Source: Massilistercora timonensis
GTDB taxonomy: Bacteria > Bacillota > Clostridia > Lachnospirales > Lachnospiraceae
Reading direction: 5' to 3'
Length of the DNA: 64,000 bases
Assembly: GCF_900312975.1 (NCBI RefSeq)
Contig: NZ_LT990039.1
Coordinates: 806,001-870,000 of the forward strand
Positions 35,486 through 43,614 of this stretch are shown here, in pieces; positions within the stretch are counted from its first letter, which is position 1; every line of letters begins with the position of its first letter. The translations under genes and the position numbers were made by a program. Under the pieces are notes generated by a model that worked only from the letters and a program-made list of their open reading frames with translations, had not been told where the DNA came from and searched no databases.

Positions 35486-36829
35486 TTACGCTTCCAGGCC
35501 CTGCGCCTTGATCACGTCTACCACCTGATCTACATATTTTCCACACAATTCATCGGTGGATGCCTCCACCATCACACGCAGCACCGGCTCTGTGCCACTC
35601 TCTCTTACCAGAATCCTTCCGTCGTCGCCAAGAGCTTCCGTCACTGCCTCCACTGCCTTGACTACCTCCGGATTCTCCCGGGCCGTCTTTTTATCCACCA
35701 CCCGGACATTCTTAAGAAGCTGGGGATAGATCTTCACCGGCTCCGCAAGCTTGGCCAGGCTCATCTTCTTCTCCAGGATCACTTCCATCACCATAAGAGA
35801 AGTCAGGATACCGTCTCCGGTGGTGGCATGCTTGCTGAAAATGATATGGCCGGACTGCTCTCCGCCCAGGCAGAAATCATTCTGAACCATGTTTTCATAG
35901 ACATACTTGTCGCCCACCGCGGTCTTCTCGTACCTGATCCCCACCTTGTCACAGGCTTTGTAGAGCCCCAGGTTGGACATGATGGTGGTCACGATGGTAT
36001 CGCCGTTTAAGCGGCCGTTTTCTTTGAGATATTTTCCGCAGATATAGAGGATCAGATCTCCGTCCACCACATTGCCGTTCTCATCTACCGCGATGCACCG
36101 GTCTGCGTCTCCGTCAAAGGCAAATCCTACGTCCAGCTTCTTCTCCTTCACAAACTGCTGCAGTACTTCAATGTGAGTAGACCCACAGTTGGTGTTGATA
36201 TTGGTTCCGTCCGGCTCGCTGTTGATCACATAAGTCTTGGCTCCAAGAGCGTCATATACGCTCTTGGCAATGGCAAACGCGCTTCCGTTGGCACAGTCAA
36301 GACCGATGCGCATATCTTCGAAGGAACGGGTGGCCAGTGAGATCAGATAGCCGATATAACGGTTCCGGCCCGCCGCATAGTCAACAGTCCGGCCAATATT
36401 TTCCTTCTTGGCCAGCGGGATCTCTCCCATCTCACCGTCAATGTAAGCCTCGATCTTCTCTTCTACCTCGGCTTCCATCTTATGCCCCTTGCCGTTGATG
36501 ATCTTGATCCCGTTGTCATAGAAAGGATTGTGACTGGCAGAGATCATGATGCCGCAGTCAAAATCTTCCGTCCGGGTCACATAAGATACACTGGGAGTGG
36601 TGGTCACATGCAGGAGATAGGCGTTGGCGCCGGAAGCGGTAAGACCGGCGGACAGCGCGTCCTCGAACATATAGCTGCTGCGTCTGGTATCCTTCCCGAT
36701 CACGATCTTCGCCTTGTGATCCTGTCCGAAATACCATCCCAGGAATCTTCCTACCTTGAATGCATGCTCTACCGTCAGAACCTCGTTGGCTTCTCCACGG
36801 AAGCCGTCTGTTCCAAAATATTTACCCAT
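35486..36829 (-). CDS. glmM: Phosphoglucosamine mutase
   Basis: Interconverts glucosamine-6-phosphate and glucosamine-1-phosphate for UDP-GlcNAc and peptidoglycan. 447 residues. Phospho-Ser99 lies in ISASHNPFYDNG, the metal loop FDGDADRC is near 240, the sugar-binding GGEQSGHI near 325 and the phosphate-binding RESGTEPVLR near the end. All intact. It is bracketed by two copies of the GGGGACGT palindrome (copies 3 and 4), at 5 and about 115 bases from its ends. Confidence 0.97.
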   Translation of the reverse strand: MGKYFGTDGFRGEANEVLTVEHAFKVGRFLGWYFGQDHKAKIVIGKDTRRSSYMFEDALSAGLTASGANAYLLHVTTTPSVSYVTRTEDFDCGIMISASHNPFYDNGIKIINGKGHKMEAEVEEKIEAYIDGEMGEIPLAKKENIGRTVDYAAGRNRYIGYLISLATRSFEDMRIGLDCANGSAFAIAKSVYDALGAKTYVINSEPDGTNINTNCGSTHIEVLQQFVKEKKLDVGFAFDGDADRCIAVDENGNVVDGDLILYICGKYLKENGRLNGDTIVTTIMSNLGLYKACDKVGIRYEKTAVGDKYVYENMVQNDFCLGGEQSGHIIFSKHATTGDGILTSLMVMEVILEKKMSLAKLAEPVKIYPQLLKNVRVVDKKTARENPEVVKAVEAVTEALGDDGRILVRESGTEPVLRVMVEASTDELCGKYVDQVVDVIKAQGLEA

Positions 36830-36898
36830 AAAATAATAGCCTCTCTTTCATTTGTCCGATTTACCGTTTTTTTTGCACAATCAATTCATGCCTTTCCT

Positions 36899-36927
36899 AT
36901 TATATTCCAATTCCGAATTTCCCACAA
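36899..36927 (-). promoter_or_regulatory. Promoter of glmM
   Basis: On the minus strand TTGTGG (36927-36922), 17-base spacer, TATAAT (36904-36899), about 70 bases upstream of the ATG at 36829. Confidence 0.6.
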
Positions 36928-36944
36928 CCTTTTTTTACAAAAAA

Positions 36945-36982
36945 GAGACGTGGTATTTCTAAAAATACCACGTCCCCAATCA
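36945..36982. repeat. Dispersed GGGGACGT palindrome, copy 4 (one arm mutated)
   Basis: GAGACGTGGTATTTCT (36945-36960) pairs with AAAAATACCACGTCCCC (36961-36977) with two mismatches. It has the same core as copies 2 and 3, without the side module. It lies between the AICAR formyltransferase stop and the glmM promoter. Confidence 0.83.
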
Positions 36983-36990
36983 ACACTTAA

Positions 36991-38169
36991 TTAATGATGG
37001 AACAGACGGATCCCGGTAAATGCCATCGTCATATTGTACTTATTGCATACCTCGATCACATTGTCGTCCCGCACAGAGCCGCCCGGCTGAGCCACATACT
37101 GAACGCCGCTTCTGTGGGCCCGCTCAATGTTATCCCCGAATGGGAAGAAAGCATCGGATCCCAGAGACACGCCTGTGAGCTTGTCAAGCCACTCCCGCTT
37201 GGCCTCCCGGGTAAATACTTCCGGTTTCTCCTTGAAGATAGCCGGCCACGCCTCGTCAGAGAGCACGTCCATATAATCCTCTCCGATATACAGGTCAATG
37301 GCGTTGTCCCGGTCCGCCCGGCGGATGGAATCTACGAAAGGCAGATTCATCACCTGGGGAGACTGACGCAGCCACCAGTTGTCCGCTTTGGACCCGGCCA
37401 GACGGGTACAGTGGATCCGGGACTGCTGCCCGGCGCCGATACCGATGGCCTGTCCGTCCTTTACAAAACATACGGAATTGGACTGCGTATATTTCAAAGT
37501 GATCATAGAAATGGCAAGGTCGATCTTCGCCTCTTTTGGCAGTTCCTTATTCTCCGTCACGATATTGGCAAAAAAGTCATCGTCGATCTTCAGTTCATTT
37601 CTTCCCTGCTCAAATGTGATCCCGTAGACGTCCTTGTGCTCCAGGGCCGCCGGCTGATACTCCGGATCAATCTGGATCACGTTGTAATTCCCTTTCTTCT
37701 TCTCCTTCAGGATCTCCAGGGCTTCCGGCTCATATCCCGGCGCGATCACACCGTCGGACACTTCCCGCTTAATAAGCTTCGCGGTATCCACGTCGCAGAC
37801 GTCAGACAGGGAGATAAAGTCTCCGAAAGAAGACATCCGGTCCGCCCCTCTGGCTCTTGCGTAAGCACAGGCCAGGGGAGAAAGTTCTCCTAAGTCATCC
37901 ACCCAGTAGATTTTCGCCAGAGTGTCGGAAAGAGGCAGGCCCACCGCCGCTCCTGCAGGGGAAACATGCTTAAAGGATGTGGCCGCCGGAAGACCGGTGG
38001 CTTTCTTCAGCTCGCTTACCAGCTGCCAGCCGTTGAACGCGTCCAGGAAATTGATATATCCCGGGCGTCCGTTCAGCACCTGGATGGGCAGCTGGCTTCC
38101 GTCTGCCATATAGATCCGGGAAGGCTTCTGGTTAGGGTTACATCCATATTTCAGTTCTAATTCTTTCAT
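36991..38169 (-). CDS. Stand-alone AICAR formyltransferase (PurH C-terminal domain homologue)
   Basis: Transfers a formyl group from 10-formyl-THF to AICAR in the ninth step of purine synthesis. 392 residues corresponding to only the transformylase part of PurH. It starts directly with ELELKYGCNPNQKPSRIY, with SFKHVSPAGAAVG (Lys-His catalytic pair) near 67 and QSNSVCFVKDGQAIGIGAGQQSR near 250. The inosinicase domain normally fused to it is absent and replaced by the separate PurO-type gene 21 bases upstream in the same operon. Confidence 0.95.
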   Translation of the reverse strand: MKELELKYGCNPNQKPSRIYMADGSQLPIQVLNGRPGYINFLDAFNGWQLVSELKKATGLPAATSFKHVSPAGAAVGLPLSDTLAKIYWVDDLGELSPLACAYARARGADRMSSFGDFISLSDVCDVDTAKLIKREVSDGVIAPGYEPEALEILKEKKKGNYNVIQIDPEYQPAALEHKDVYGITFEQGRNELKIDDDFFANIVTENKELPKEAKIDLAISMITLKYTQSNSVCFVKDGQAIGIGAGQQSRIHCTRLAGSKADNWWLRQSPQVMNLPFVDSIRRADRDNAIDLYIGEDYMDVLSDEAWPAIFKEKPEVFTREAKREWLDKLTGVSLGSDAFFPFGDNIERAHRSGVQYVAQPGGSVRDDNVIEVCNKYNMTMAFTGIRLFHH

Positions 38170-38190
38170 CCTAATTCCTTTGCTCCTTTT

Positions 38191-38904
38191 CTATTTGTTT
38201 TTATTTACAATCCGGGTCTCATAACTGCCGGAGGCAATATCAATATACCGCACAAAAAGAGATACCTTATTCTCCTCATTCAGACTGTTCCACAGAAGAT
38301 CGGTAAACGCGTCGATCTCATTCTCCACCGCGATCCGCTTGGGCTCTCCCTCAAAGCTTGGCAGCGGATTCCCGTCGCACTGATAGGTATGGATGAAATG
38401 TCCTTCCCCTGCCGCCGGCTTCTCGTAGGCAAAGGTATACCGGCAGCACCCTTCCGGGCGTCCATCATTGCTTTTGAGGATGGACATAGCGTAATTATAG
38501 GTTCCATTCTCAATATGCATGATCCCGGAGATCCTGGGCGTATAATTGGGCGCGTCCGGCTCAAACTCCCTGCTTCGCAGTGACTGCTCAAAGGTCATCT
38601 GCCGGTCCATTCCCTCGTAAATAGTGTCCGTCTGGTCTCCGTTGGTCACGATGGTCTTGTTGCCCAGCACCCGCACCGGCGCATAGATAATAAGGCTGGG
38701 ATCTGTCAGCTTGGCCGGGTCAAAGGCCTGGGTGCGGATCCCCTCCCCATCTTCTACAAAGATCCTGTTCCTGCTGTTCTCGCTGCGGCCCATGATGAAA
38801 TATGCCGCTACTGCCTTCTTCCCGTCCGGACTCTTCCCAAGGATGATCCCTCTGCCGGGATAAGCATTCTCTCTCAGTTCTTTCTCGATCGACCGTATCT
38901 GCAT
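38191..38904 (-). CDS. PurO-type IMP cyclohydrolase
   Basis: Closes the ring of FAICAR to give IMP, the last step of purine synthesis. 237 residues matching the archaeal-type PurO family, not the PurH N-terminal domain: YPGRGIILGKSPDGKKAVAAYF at the N terminus, RSENSRNRIF, and LIIYAPVR in the first half. It is the first gene of a two-gene operon with AICAR formyltransferase, which independently supports the assignment. Confidence 0.9.
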   Translation of the reverse strand: MQIRSIEKELRENAYPGRGIILGKSPDGKKAVAAYFIMGRSENSRNRIFVEDGEGIRTQAFDPAKLTDPSLIIYAPVRVLGNKTIVTNGDQTDTIYEGMDRQMTFEQSLRSREFEPDAPNYTPRISGIMHIENGTYNYAMSILKSNDGRPEGCCRYTFAYEKPAAGEGHFIHTYQCDGNPLPSFEGEPKRIAVENEIDAFTDLLWNSLNEENKVSLFVRYIDIASGSYETRIVNKNK

Positions 38905-38969
38905 AAGCGCATCTCCTTTATGATTCCTGATGATTTTTCTGCTGCCGCGGATTTCTCCGCTTCCTAATC

Positions 38970-38998
38970 ATTATATATAACTCCCGCTTCTTTTTCAA
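38970..38998 (-). promoter_or_regulatory. Promoter of the PurO-AICAR formyltransferase operon
   Basis: On the minus strand TTGAAA (38998-38993), 17-base spacer, TATAAT (38975-38970), about 66 bases before the start. No riboswitch-like fold was recognised in the leader. Confidence 0.65.
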
Positions 38999-39002
38999 GC
39001 TA

Positions 39003-39032
39003 TTGCCACCCGCCAGTACCGGATGGTACAAT
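39003..39032 (+). promoter_or_regulatory. Promoter of the DUF5105-like lipoprotein gene
   Basis: TTGCCA (39003-39008), 18-base spacer, TACAAT (39027-39032), back to back with the PurO promoter. Confidence 0.55.
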
Positions 39033-39067
39033 AAAACCAGATCATTTATTGTGAGAGGGGGATATCT

Positions 39068-40165
39068 ATGAGAAAACGTTTCCATTTTCACGTCCTGCTG
39101 TTTCCTGCGCTGCTTGGCCTTCTGATGCTGGCCGGCTGCGGCGGCAAGTCCGCGGATCAGTATGTAGGTGAACAGATCACAGCCATGAAGGAAGAAGACC
39201 CGGGAGCCTTCACTTCTCTTCTGGAACAGGGGATAACCGAGAGCAACTCTCTTTATACCCTGCAGTTTCCGGAGGAACTGCGGACTCCCACCCTGGATTT
39301 CCTGCAGGAGGCCTTCCGGACCATGGAATTTGAAGTAACAGAGGCAAAGGAACAGTCTGACAGCCAGTATTCCGTGGACATTGCGTTTACTCCCATCGAC
39401 ATCGCAGCCACTACTTCCGAAACCCGGGATGCCCACCTTGCCTCCATGGCCTCCCCGGATCTTACCGCTGAAGTAAGCGCCCTGTATAAGGAAAGCGCTG
39501 CCGCTCTTGAGGAGGATCCCCAGTTTCAGGAAGAAATCCGGGTAAGCCTGACGGTGGAAGAGACAGGGGATAGTTTCGCCTTTGCCCCGGACCAGCTTCT
39601 GACCTTCCTCCAGGAAGCGCTGCCCGGCTACATGCAGCCCTACAACTCTGTGTGCGAGGTTCTTGACGCCCGGGACTTTATGCAGTCCTATCTGGATGCT
39701 TCCTTCAAGGGAGAGGTATCCCAGTTTGCCCTGCACACAGACCGCACGGAAGAAGAGGCCCTGGAATGGTACGAAGCCGACGTCTTTACCCCGCCCGCCG
39801 ACTTAAGCCCGGCCTATCATGACCGGTACAAAAAGGCACTTAAAGAGATCATGAAGCAGTGTAAATACACCGTGGGCATCCCGCGCAAAGAAGCCGGCCT
39901 CTACAGTTATACCATCGATATCACAGTGACACCCAACAACAGTCTTGCAAAAACATTTGACAAGATCGAAAAGGGCACCTACTATTCCCTTGACGCTGTG
40001 TCAAAGGATCTGGTAGAGACCATGGAAAGCTACGCCAAATCTCCTGCCTACGGAGAGGAGACCACACTCTCCATCCCCTTAAATATGACGGAGCTTCTGG
40101 CCGCCGGAGAGGCAGATTCCACATTCACCAACCTGTCTCTTACCATCCTTCCCGTCCCGCAATAA
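39068..40165 (+). CDS. Lipoprotein of unknown function, possibly with two DUF5105-like repeats
   Basis: 365 residues. A signal peptide ends in lipobox LAGC with Cys at 24, so it is predicted to be lipid-anchored outside the membrane. The mature part seems to hold two similar units, beginning SADQYVGEQITAMKEED near 29 and DARDFMQSYLDASFKGE near 200. Each is an Ala/Glu-rich helical start followed by a beta-rich half (VDIAFTPIDI, and YTIDITVTPN). This resembles Firmicute DUF5105-type lipoproteins. GAGAGGGGG precedes the ATG. It has no operon partner and no known function. Confidence 0.75.
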   Translation: MRKRFHFHVLLFPALLGLLMLAGCGGKSADQYVGEQITAMKEEDPGAFTSLLEQGITESNSLYTLQFPEELRTPTLDFLQEAFRTMEFEVTEAKEQSDSQYSVDIAFTPIDIAATTSETRDAHLASMASPDLTAEVSALYKESAAALEEDPQFQEEIRVSLTVEETGDSFAFAPDQLLTFLQEALPGYMQPYNSVCEVLDARDFMQSYLDASFKGEVSQFALHTDRTEEEALEWYEADVFTPPADLSPAYHDRYKKALKEIMKQCKYTVGIPRKEAGLYSYTIDITVTPNNSLAKTFDKIEKGTYYSLDAVSKDLVETMESYAKSPAYGEETTLSIPLNMTELLAAGEADSTFTNLSLTILPVPQ

Positions 40166-40240
40166 GGCGCGCCCGGCAGGTTTTAACTATTTTGTTACAA
40201 ATGTTTTAAATATTTCTTACATTTTTAGATATTTTTAATC

Positions 40241-40312
40241 TTGTTTCCACTACTCCCAAAGTGTAGAATAGAGACGCTGAAAAAATCGGACTTATTTTAC
40301 ACTTTGGGAGTA
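40241..40312 (+). promoter_or_regulatory. Promoter and 15-bp inverted repeat upstream of the acyltransferase-3 gene
   Basis: TTGTTT (40241-40246), 17-base spacer, TAGAAT (40264-40269). A perfect inverted repeat, TACTCCCAAAGTGTA at 40251-40265 and its complement at 40298-40312, has one arm in the promoter spacer and the other over the ribosome site (GGGAG at 40305-40309). It may be an operator pair, or an RNA stem hiding the ribosome site if transcription starts further upstream. Confidence 0.6.
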
Positions 40313-40319
40313 ATCTTTT

Positions 40320-41351
40320 ATGGAAACTGTGAAAAAACAACGGGATTATTTATACGACAACTACAAAGCGTTTCTGATCTTCCTTGTGGTGATCGGGCAT
40401 TTTATCGAGCCCGCATATACGAATCATGAATTTCTCTATACACTGAAATGGTTTATCTTTGCGTTCCATATGCCGGCTTTTATCTTTATCTCCGGCTATT
40501 TTTCCAAACGGGAACTGCCCCTCAAGGATCTGGTCTGCAAGCTGGCTGTCCCCTACCTGGTATATGAAGTGATCTACTATCTTCTTTACACGGTGTTCCT
40601 TCATAAACCTGCCACTTTGGACCTCCTGTGCCCCAAGTTCTCTCTGTGGTACATTCTTGCCTTATTTGTATGGCGGGCGGCAACCCCTTACGTGAAGAAG
40701 ATCCCACACCACATGATCCTGGCCATTCTTGCGGGCCTTTTGATCGGCTGCTCCGGGATGAAGGACAATTTCTTAAGCGTCCCCAGGATCCTGGTCTACT
40801 ATCCCTTCTTCCTGGCCGGCATTCATTTCCAGAAGGAAATGGTCGCCCGGCTGAGAGACCGGACCATCCAGATCCTGTCCGCCTGCGGGATCCTGCTTTT
40901 TACTGCCTTCCTGATCTTTGATCCGTTCCACAAGGCACTTCCGGTAAAGATCCTTTATGGAAGATACAACTATGACTATCTGGGGCAGACCATTGCAGAG
41001 GGAATGATCTGCCGCCTGATCTGCTACGGCATCGGATTCGGTCTGACATTCGCCTTCCTGTCCATCATGTGGGCAAAACAGGGAAGACTCTCCTACATCG
41101 GCACCCGCACCATGGGCATCTACCTATTCCACGGGCTCCTTTATTCCTGCCTGAAGGGTACGCCGCTATTGAAAAATGTGGACACCCTGCCGGAATCCCT
41201 GCTCCTGGTTACAGGAACCATCCTGCTGACTTTATTCCTGTCCGCGCCCCTGTTCACGGATTTTACCAACAAGGTGGCAGGCTTTCGGTTCCCTGCGGGA
41301 AAGGCCATTTTGGTTCCGGGATTGCGCGTCAACCGCAAAAAATACGTGTAA
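40320..41351 (+). CDS. Acyltransferase-3 family membrane protein
   Basis: 343 residues with about ten hydrophobic helices. The N-terminal catalytic-type His lies in LVVIGHFIEPAY and the second motif in FHMPAFIFISGYFSKR, as in OafA/NodX-type O-acyltransferases that decorate surface glycans or small molecules. No partner glycosyl or SGNH gene adjoins it. The ATG at 40320 uses GGGAG 10 bases upstream, which is inside an inverted repeat. The transcript ends in a strong terminator inside the neighbour's 3' end. Acceptor unknown. Confidence 0.87.
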   Translation: METVKKQRDYLYDNYKAFLIFLVVIGHFIEPAYTNHEFLYTLKWFIFAFHMPAFIFISGYFSKRELPLKDLVCKLAVPYLVYEVIYYLLYTVFLHKPATLDLLCPKFSLWYILALFVWRAATPYVKKIPHHMILAILAGLLIGCSGMKDNFLSVPRILVYYPFFLAGIHFQKEMVARLRDRTIQILSACGILLFTAFLIFDPFHKALPVKILYGRYNYDYLGQTIAEGMICRLICYGIGFGLTFAFLSIMWAKQGRLSYIGTRTMGIYLFHGLLYSCLKGTPLLKNVDTLPESLLLVTGTILLTLFLSAPLFTDFTNKVAGFRFPAGKAILVPGLRVNRKKYV

Positions 41352-41352
41352 A

Positions 41353-41955
41353 CTAGGGTTTGATCTCTTCTCCTGGGTGAACGATCTGTCTCACCCAGGA
41401 TTTTTTTATCTCCCAGAGGTTGCCGCACACATTGAAGATGGTCCAGTTGTCGATCTCGAAGATCCGCTTCCAGCTCTCCCGGATCCGCTGCTCCTCCTCC
41501 GGATATTTCCCCTGATATTTCCCGGCCAGGATCTCAAACCGGTTGGGCACCCCCAGTTCCTTCAGGTGCTGCCGGTAAGCCGCATCGTCTTCCGCATCCT
41601 TAGGCAGATAGATCCGATTCAGCACGTAATCCCATTTCACATCGTCAAAATAGATCACCTGGGGCTCTGGAACCTCCAGCACATACACCACAGTTCCCGG
41701 AATCGGCTTCAGACAGTTCTCCACACTGATGGAGCACCAGATGGGCGCTTTCACATCCTCCGGCTTAGGGACCCGTTTGGCGGCCTCCCGGGTGAACCAG
41801 TCATAGCTCTCCATGAAAAGAGGCGCGATATCCCCAAAATGCAGCTCCACATAAGCCCGCTGGTTGATCACACGTCCGTCCCGCTCCAGCTGATATAAAG
41901 TCTTATCATTCTGTCTGGTGTAAAGCTTCACCGTCTTTTTTTCCGTCTCCCCCAT
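41353..41955 (-). CDS. DUF3841 family protein
   Basis: 200 residues, soluble and Trp-rich: YDWFTREAAKRV, APIWCSI, VIYFDDVKWDYVLNRIYLP and the end WKRIFEIDNWTIFN. These are landmarks of the uncharacterised DUF3841 family, common in Lachnospiraceae. It follows the alkyltransferase-like gene by 22 bases on the same strand and may be the tail of the rarA transcript. No function can be assigned. Confidence 0.8.
   Translation of the reverse strand: MGETEKKTVKLYTRQNDKTLYQLERDGRVINQRAYVELHFGDIAPLFMESYDWFTREAAKRVPKPEDVKAPIWCSISVENCLKPIPGTVVYVLEVPEPQVIYFDDVKWDYVLNRIYLPKDAEDDAAYRQHLKELGVPNRFEILAGKYQGKYPEEEQRIRESWKRIFEIDNWTIFNVCGNLWEIKKSWVRQIVHPGEEIKP
41371..41407 (+). terminator. Terminator of the acyltransferase gene, inside the DUF3841 coding end
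   Basis: TCCTGGGTGA (41371-41380) pairs perfectly with TCACCCAGGA (41391-41400), followed by seven T. It lies antisense within the last codons of the convergent DUF3841 gene. Confidence 0.85.
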
Positions 41956-41977
41956 CCTTCTTCCTCCTTGCCGGATC

Positions 41978-42298
41978 TCAAAAGATCCACTTCTTCCACT
42001 GAAACTCTTCCATATCTACAAAGCCGTTCCGGACCTGGACCCCTTCTTCCCGCAGACGTCTGGCCTGCCGGTTGTCCGGCCCCGGGCCAAATGCCGGTGA
42101 GATCCTCCCTTCCTTCGTCACCACCCGGTGGCAGGGGAGATCCCTGTCTTCCGGCACTCCGTGAAGGGCGTATCCTACCACCCGGGCCCAGCGCCGGTTT
42201 CCTGCAAGAGCCGCCACCTGCCCGTAAGAAGCCACCTTCCCTTCCGGGATCTTATCGATCACTTCGTAGATCCGTTCAAATGCATTTTTCTCTTCCAC
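41978..42298 (-). CDS. MGMT-family alkyltransferase-like protein (short form, with PCHRV)
   Basis: 106 residues from a GTG at 42298, chosen because GGAGG lies upstream and the protein then begins EEKNAFERIYEVIDKIPEGKVASYGQVA, the normal start of short DNA alkyltransferase-like proteins. The conserved site reads PCHRVV, keeping the acceptor cysteine that many short ATL proteins replace with Trp. It may therefore be able to accept alkyl groups from O6-alkylguanine, or simply flag damage for excision (both family-based inferences). It overlaps the end of rarA by 40 bases. Confidence 0.85.
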   Translation of the reverse strand: MEEKNAFERIYEVIDKIPEGKVASYGQVAALAGNRRWARVVGYALHGVPEDRDLPCHRVVTKEGRISPAFGPGPDNRQARRLREEGVQVRNGFVDMEEFQWKKWIF

Positions 42299-43596
42299 TT
42301 CTGAATCTCCTCCAGACGCTCTCTCACCTGCTCTTCCTTTCCCTGGCTGGTAGGGTGATAGTAGGTCCTGTCCTCCATCCCCTCCGGCATGCACTGCATG
42401 TGAGTCAGCTTCTCCTCTGTATCATGGGCGTACTCATATCCCTCGCCGTAGTGAAGCTCCTTCATAAGCCCTGTGGGGGCGTTCCTGAGCCACAGCGGCA
42501 CTGCCCCCGGCTGCTTCTCCTTCACATCCCGCTTGCAGGCCTCAAAGGCAGTGTAGAGGGCATTGGACTTGGGCGCCATGGCAAGATAGACCACCGCATG
42601 GGTCAGATGTACGTCGCATTCCGGCATCCCCAGGAAATGGCAGGCCTGATAGGCCGCCACCGCCACCTGAAGAGCCCCGCTGTCCGCCATCCCCACATCC
42701 TCGCTGGCAAACCGGATCAGCCGTCTGGCGATATAGAGAGGATTCTCTCCTCCCTCCAGCATCCGGCACATCCAGTAGATAGCCGCGTCCGGATCGCTGT
42801 TGCGCATGGATTTGTGCAGGGCGGAAATAAGATTGTAGTGTTCCTCCCCGTTCTTGTCATAGAGAAGGGACTTCCTGGTGATACACTGTTCCAGCCCCTG
42901 ATCTGTAACCTCAACCCCTTCCGCCGTGATCCTGGCATTGAGCACCGCCATCTCCAGAGTATTAAGGGCAGTCCTTGCATCCCCGGCGGCAAACCGGGCG
43001 ATGGCGGTAAGCTGATCCTTTGAGATCGCAATATGCTCCCCCGGGAACCCGGCCGGGTTCGCAAGAGCCTGCTCCAAAAGCCGTACCAGATCCTTCTCTT
43101 CCAGAGCCTTCAGAACAAACACCCGGCACCGGGACAGAAGCGCGCTGTTGATCTCAAAGGAAGGATTCTCCGTGGTGGCCCCGATCAGGATGATGCTGCC
43201 CCGCTCCACATAGGGGAGGAACGCATCCTGCTGAGCCTTGTTAAACCGGTGGATCTCGTCCACGAAAAGGACGGTCCGTCTTCCCATCCGACGGCTCTCC
43301 TCCGCCTGCCGCATCACGTCCTTGATCTCCTTGATCCCGCTGGTGACCGCGCTGAAATTAATAAATTCCGCCCGGGTCTTCCCGGCGATAATGCTGGCAA
43401 GGGTAGTCTTCCCCACCCCGGGAGGCCCCCAGAAGATCATGGAAGAGATCTGGTCCTTCTCGATCAGCTGGCGCAGGATCTTCCCTTTTCCCAGCAGATG
43501 TTCCTGTCCCACAAAGGAATCCAGGCTGTCCGGGCGCACCCGGCTGGCCAGAGGGATCAGTCCCTCCTGATTGTCAAATAAGGTCATCTGTTCCAT
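42259..43596 (-). CDS. rarA: Replication-associated recombination ATPase RarA/MgsA
   Basis: AAA+ ATPase related to clamp loaders that acts at stalled replication forks. 445 residues: Walker A GPPGVGKTTLAS near 57, Walker B VLFVDEIHRFNKAQQD near 110, sensor-1 GATTENPSFEINSALLSRC, and the C-terminal tetramer domain containing SDPDAAIYWMCRMLEGGENPLYIARR. A GGAGGTGATC site precedes the ATG. It lies in a co-directional run between thiD and the alkyltransferase-like gene, so two genome-maintenance genes are adjacent. Confidence 0.97.
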   Translation of the reverse strand: MEQMTLFDNQEGLIPLASRVRPDSLDSFVGQEHLLGKGKILRQLIEKDQISSMIFWGPPGVGKTTLASIIAGKTRAEFINFSAVTSGIKEIKDVMRQAEESRRMGRRTVLFVDEIHRFNKAQQDAFLPYVERGSIILIGATTENPSFEINSALLSRCRVFVLKALEEKDLVRLLEQALANPAGFPGEHIAISKDQLTAIARFAAGDARTALNTLEMAVLNARITAEGVEVTDQGLEQCITRKSLLYDKNGEEHYNLISALHKSMRNSDPDAAIYWMCRMLEGGENPLYIARRLIRFASEDVGMADSGALQVAVAAYQACHFLGMPECDVHLTHAVVYLAMAPKSNALYTAFEACKRDVKEKQPGAVPLWLRNAPTGLMKELHYGEGYEYAHDTEEKLTHMQCMPEGMEDRTYYHPTSQGKEEQVRERLEEIQKWKRKMHLNGSTK

Positions 43597-43614
43597 AAGA
43601 TCACCTCCGTAAGA

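Noticed and set aside
41968..43581. Long plus-strand frames opposite rarA
   Set aside because: They are Pro/Arg/His-rich shadows caused by G+C-biased third codon positions of rarA and the alkyltransferase-like gene.
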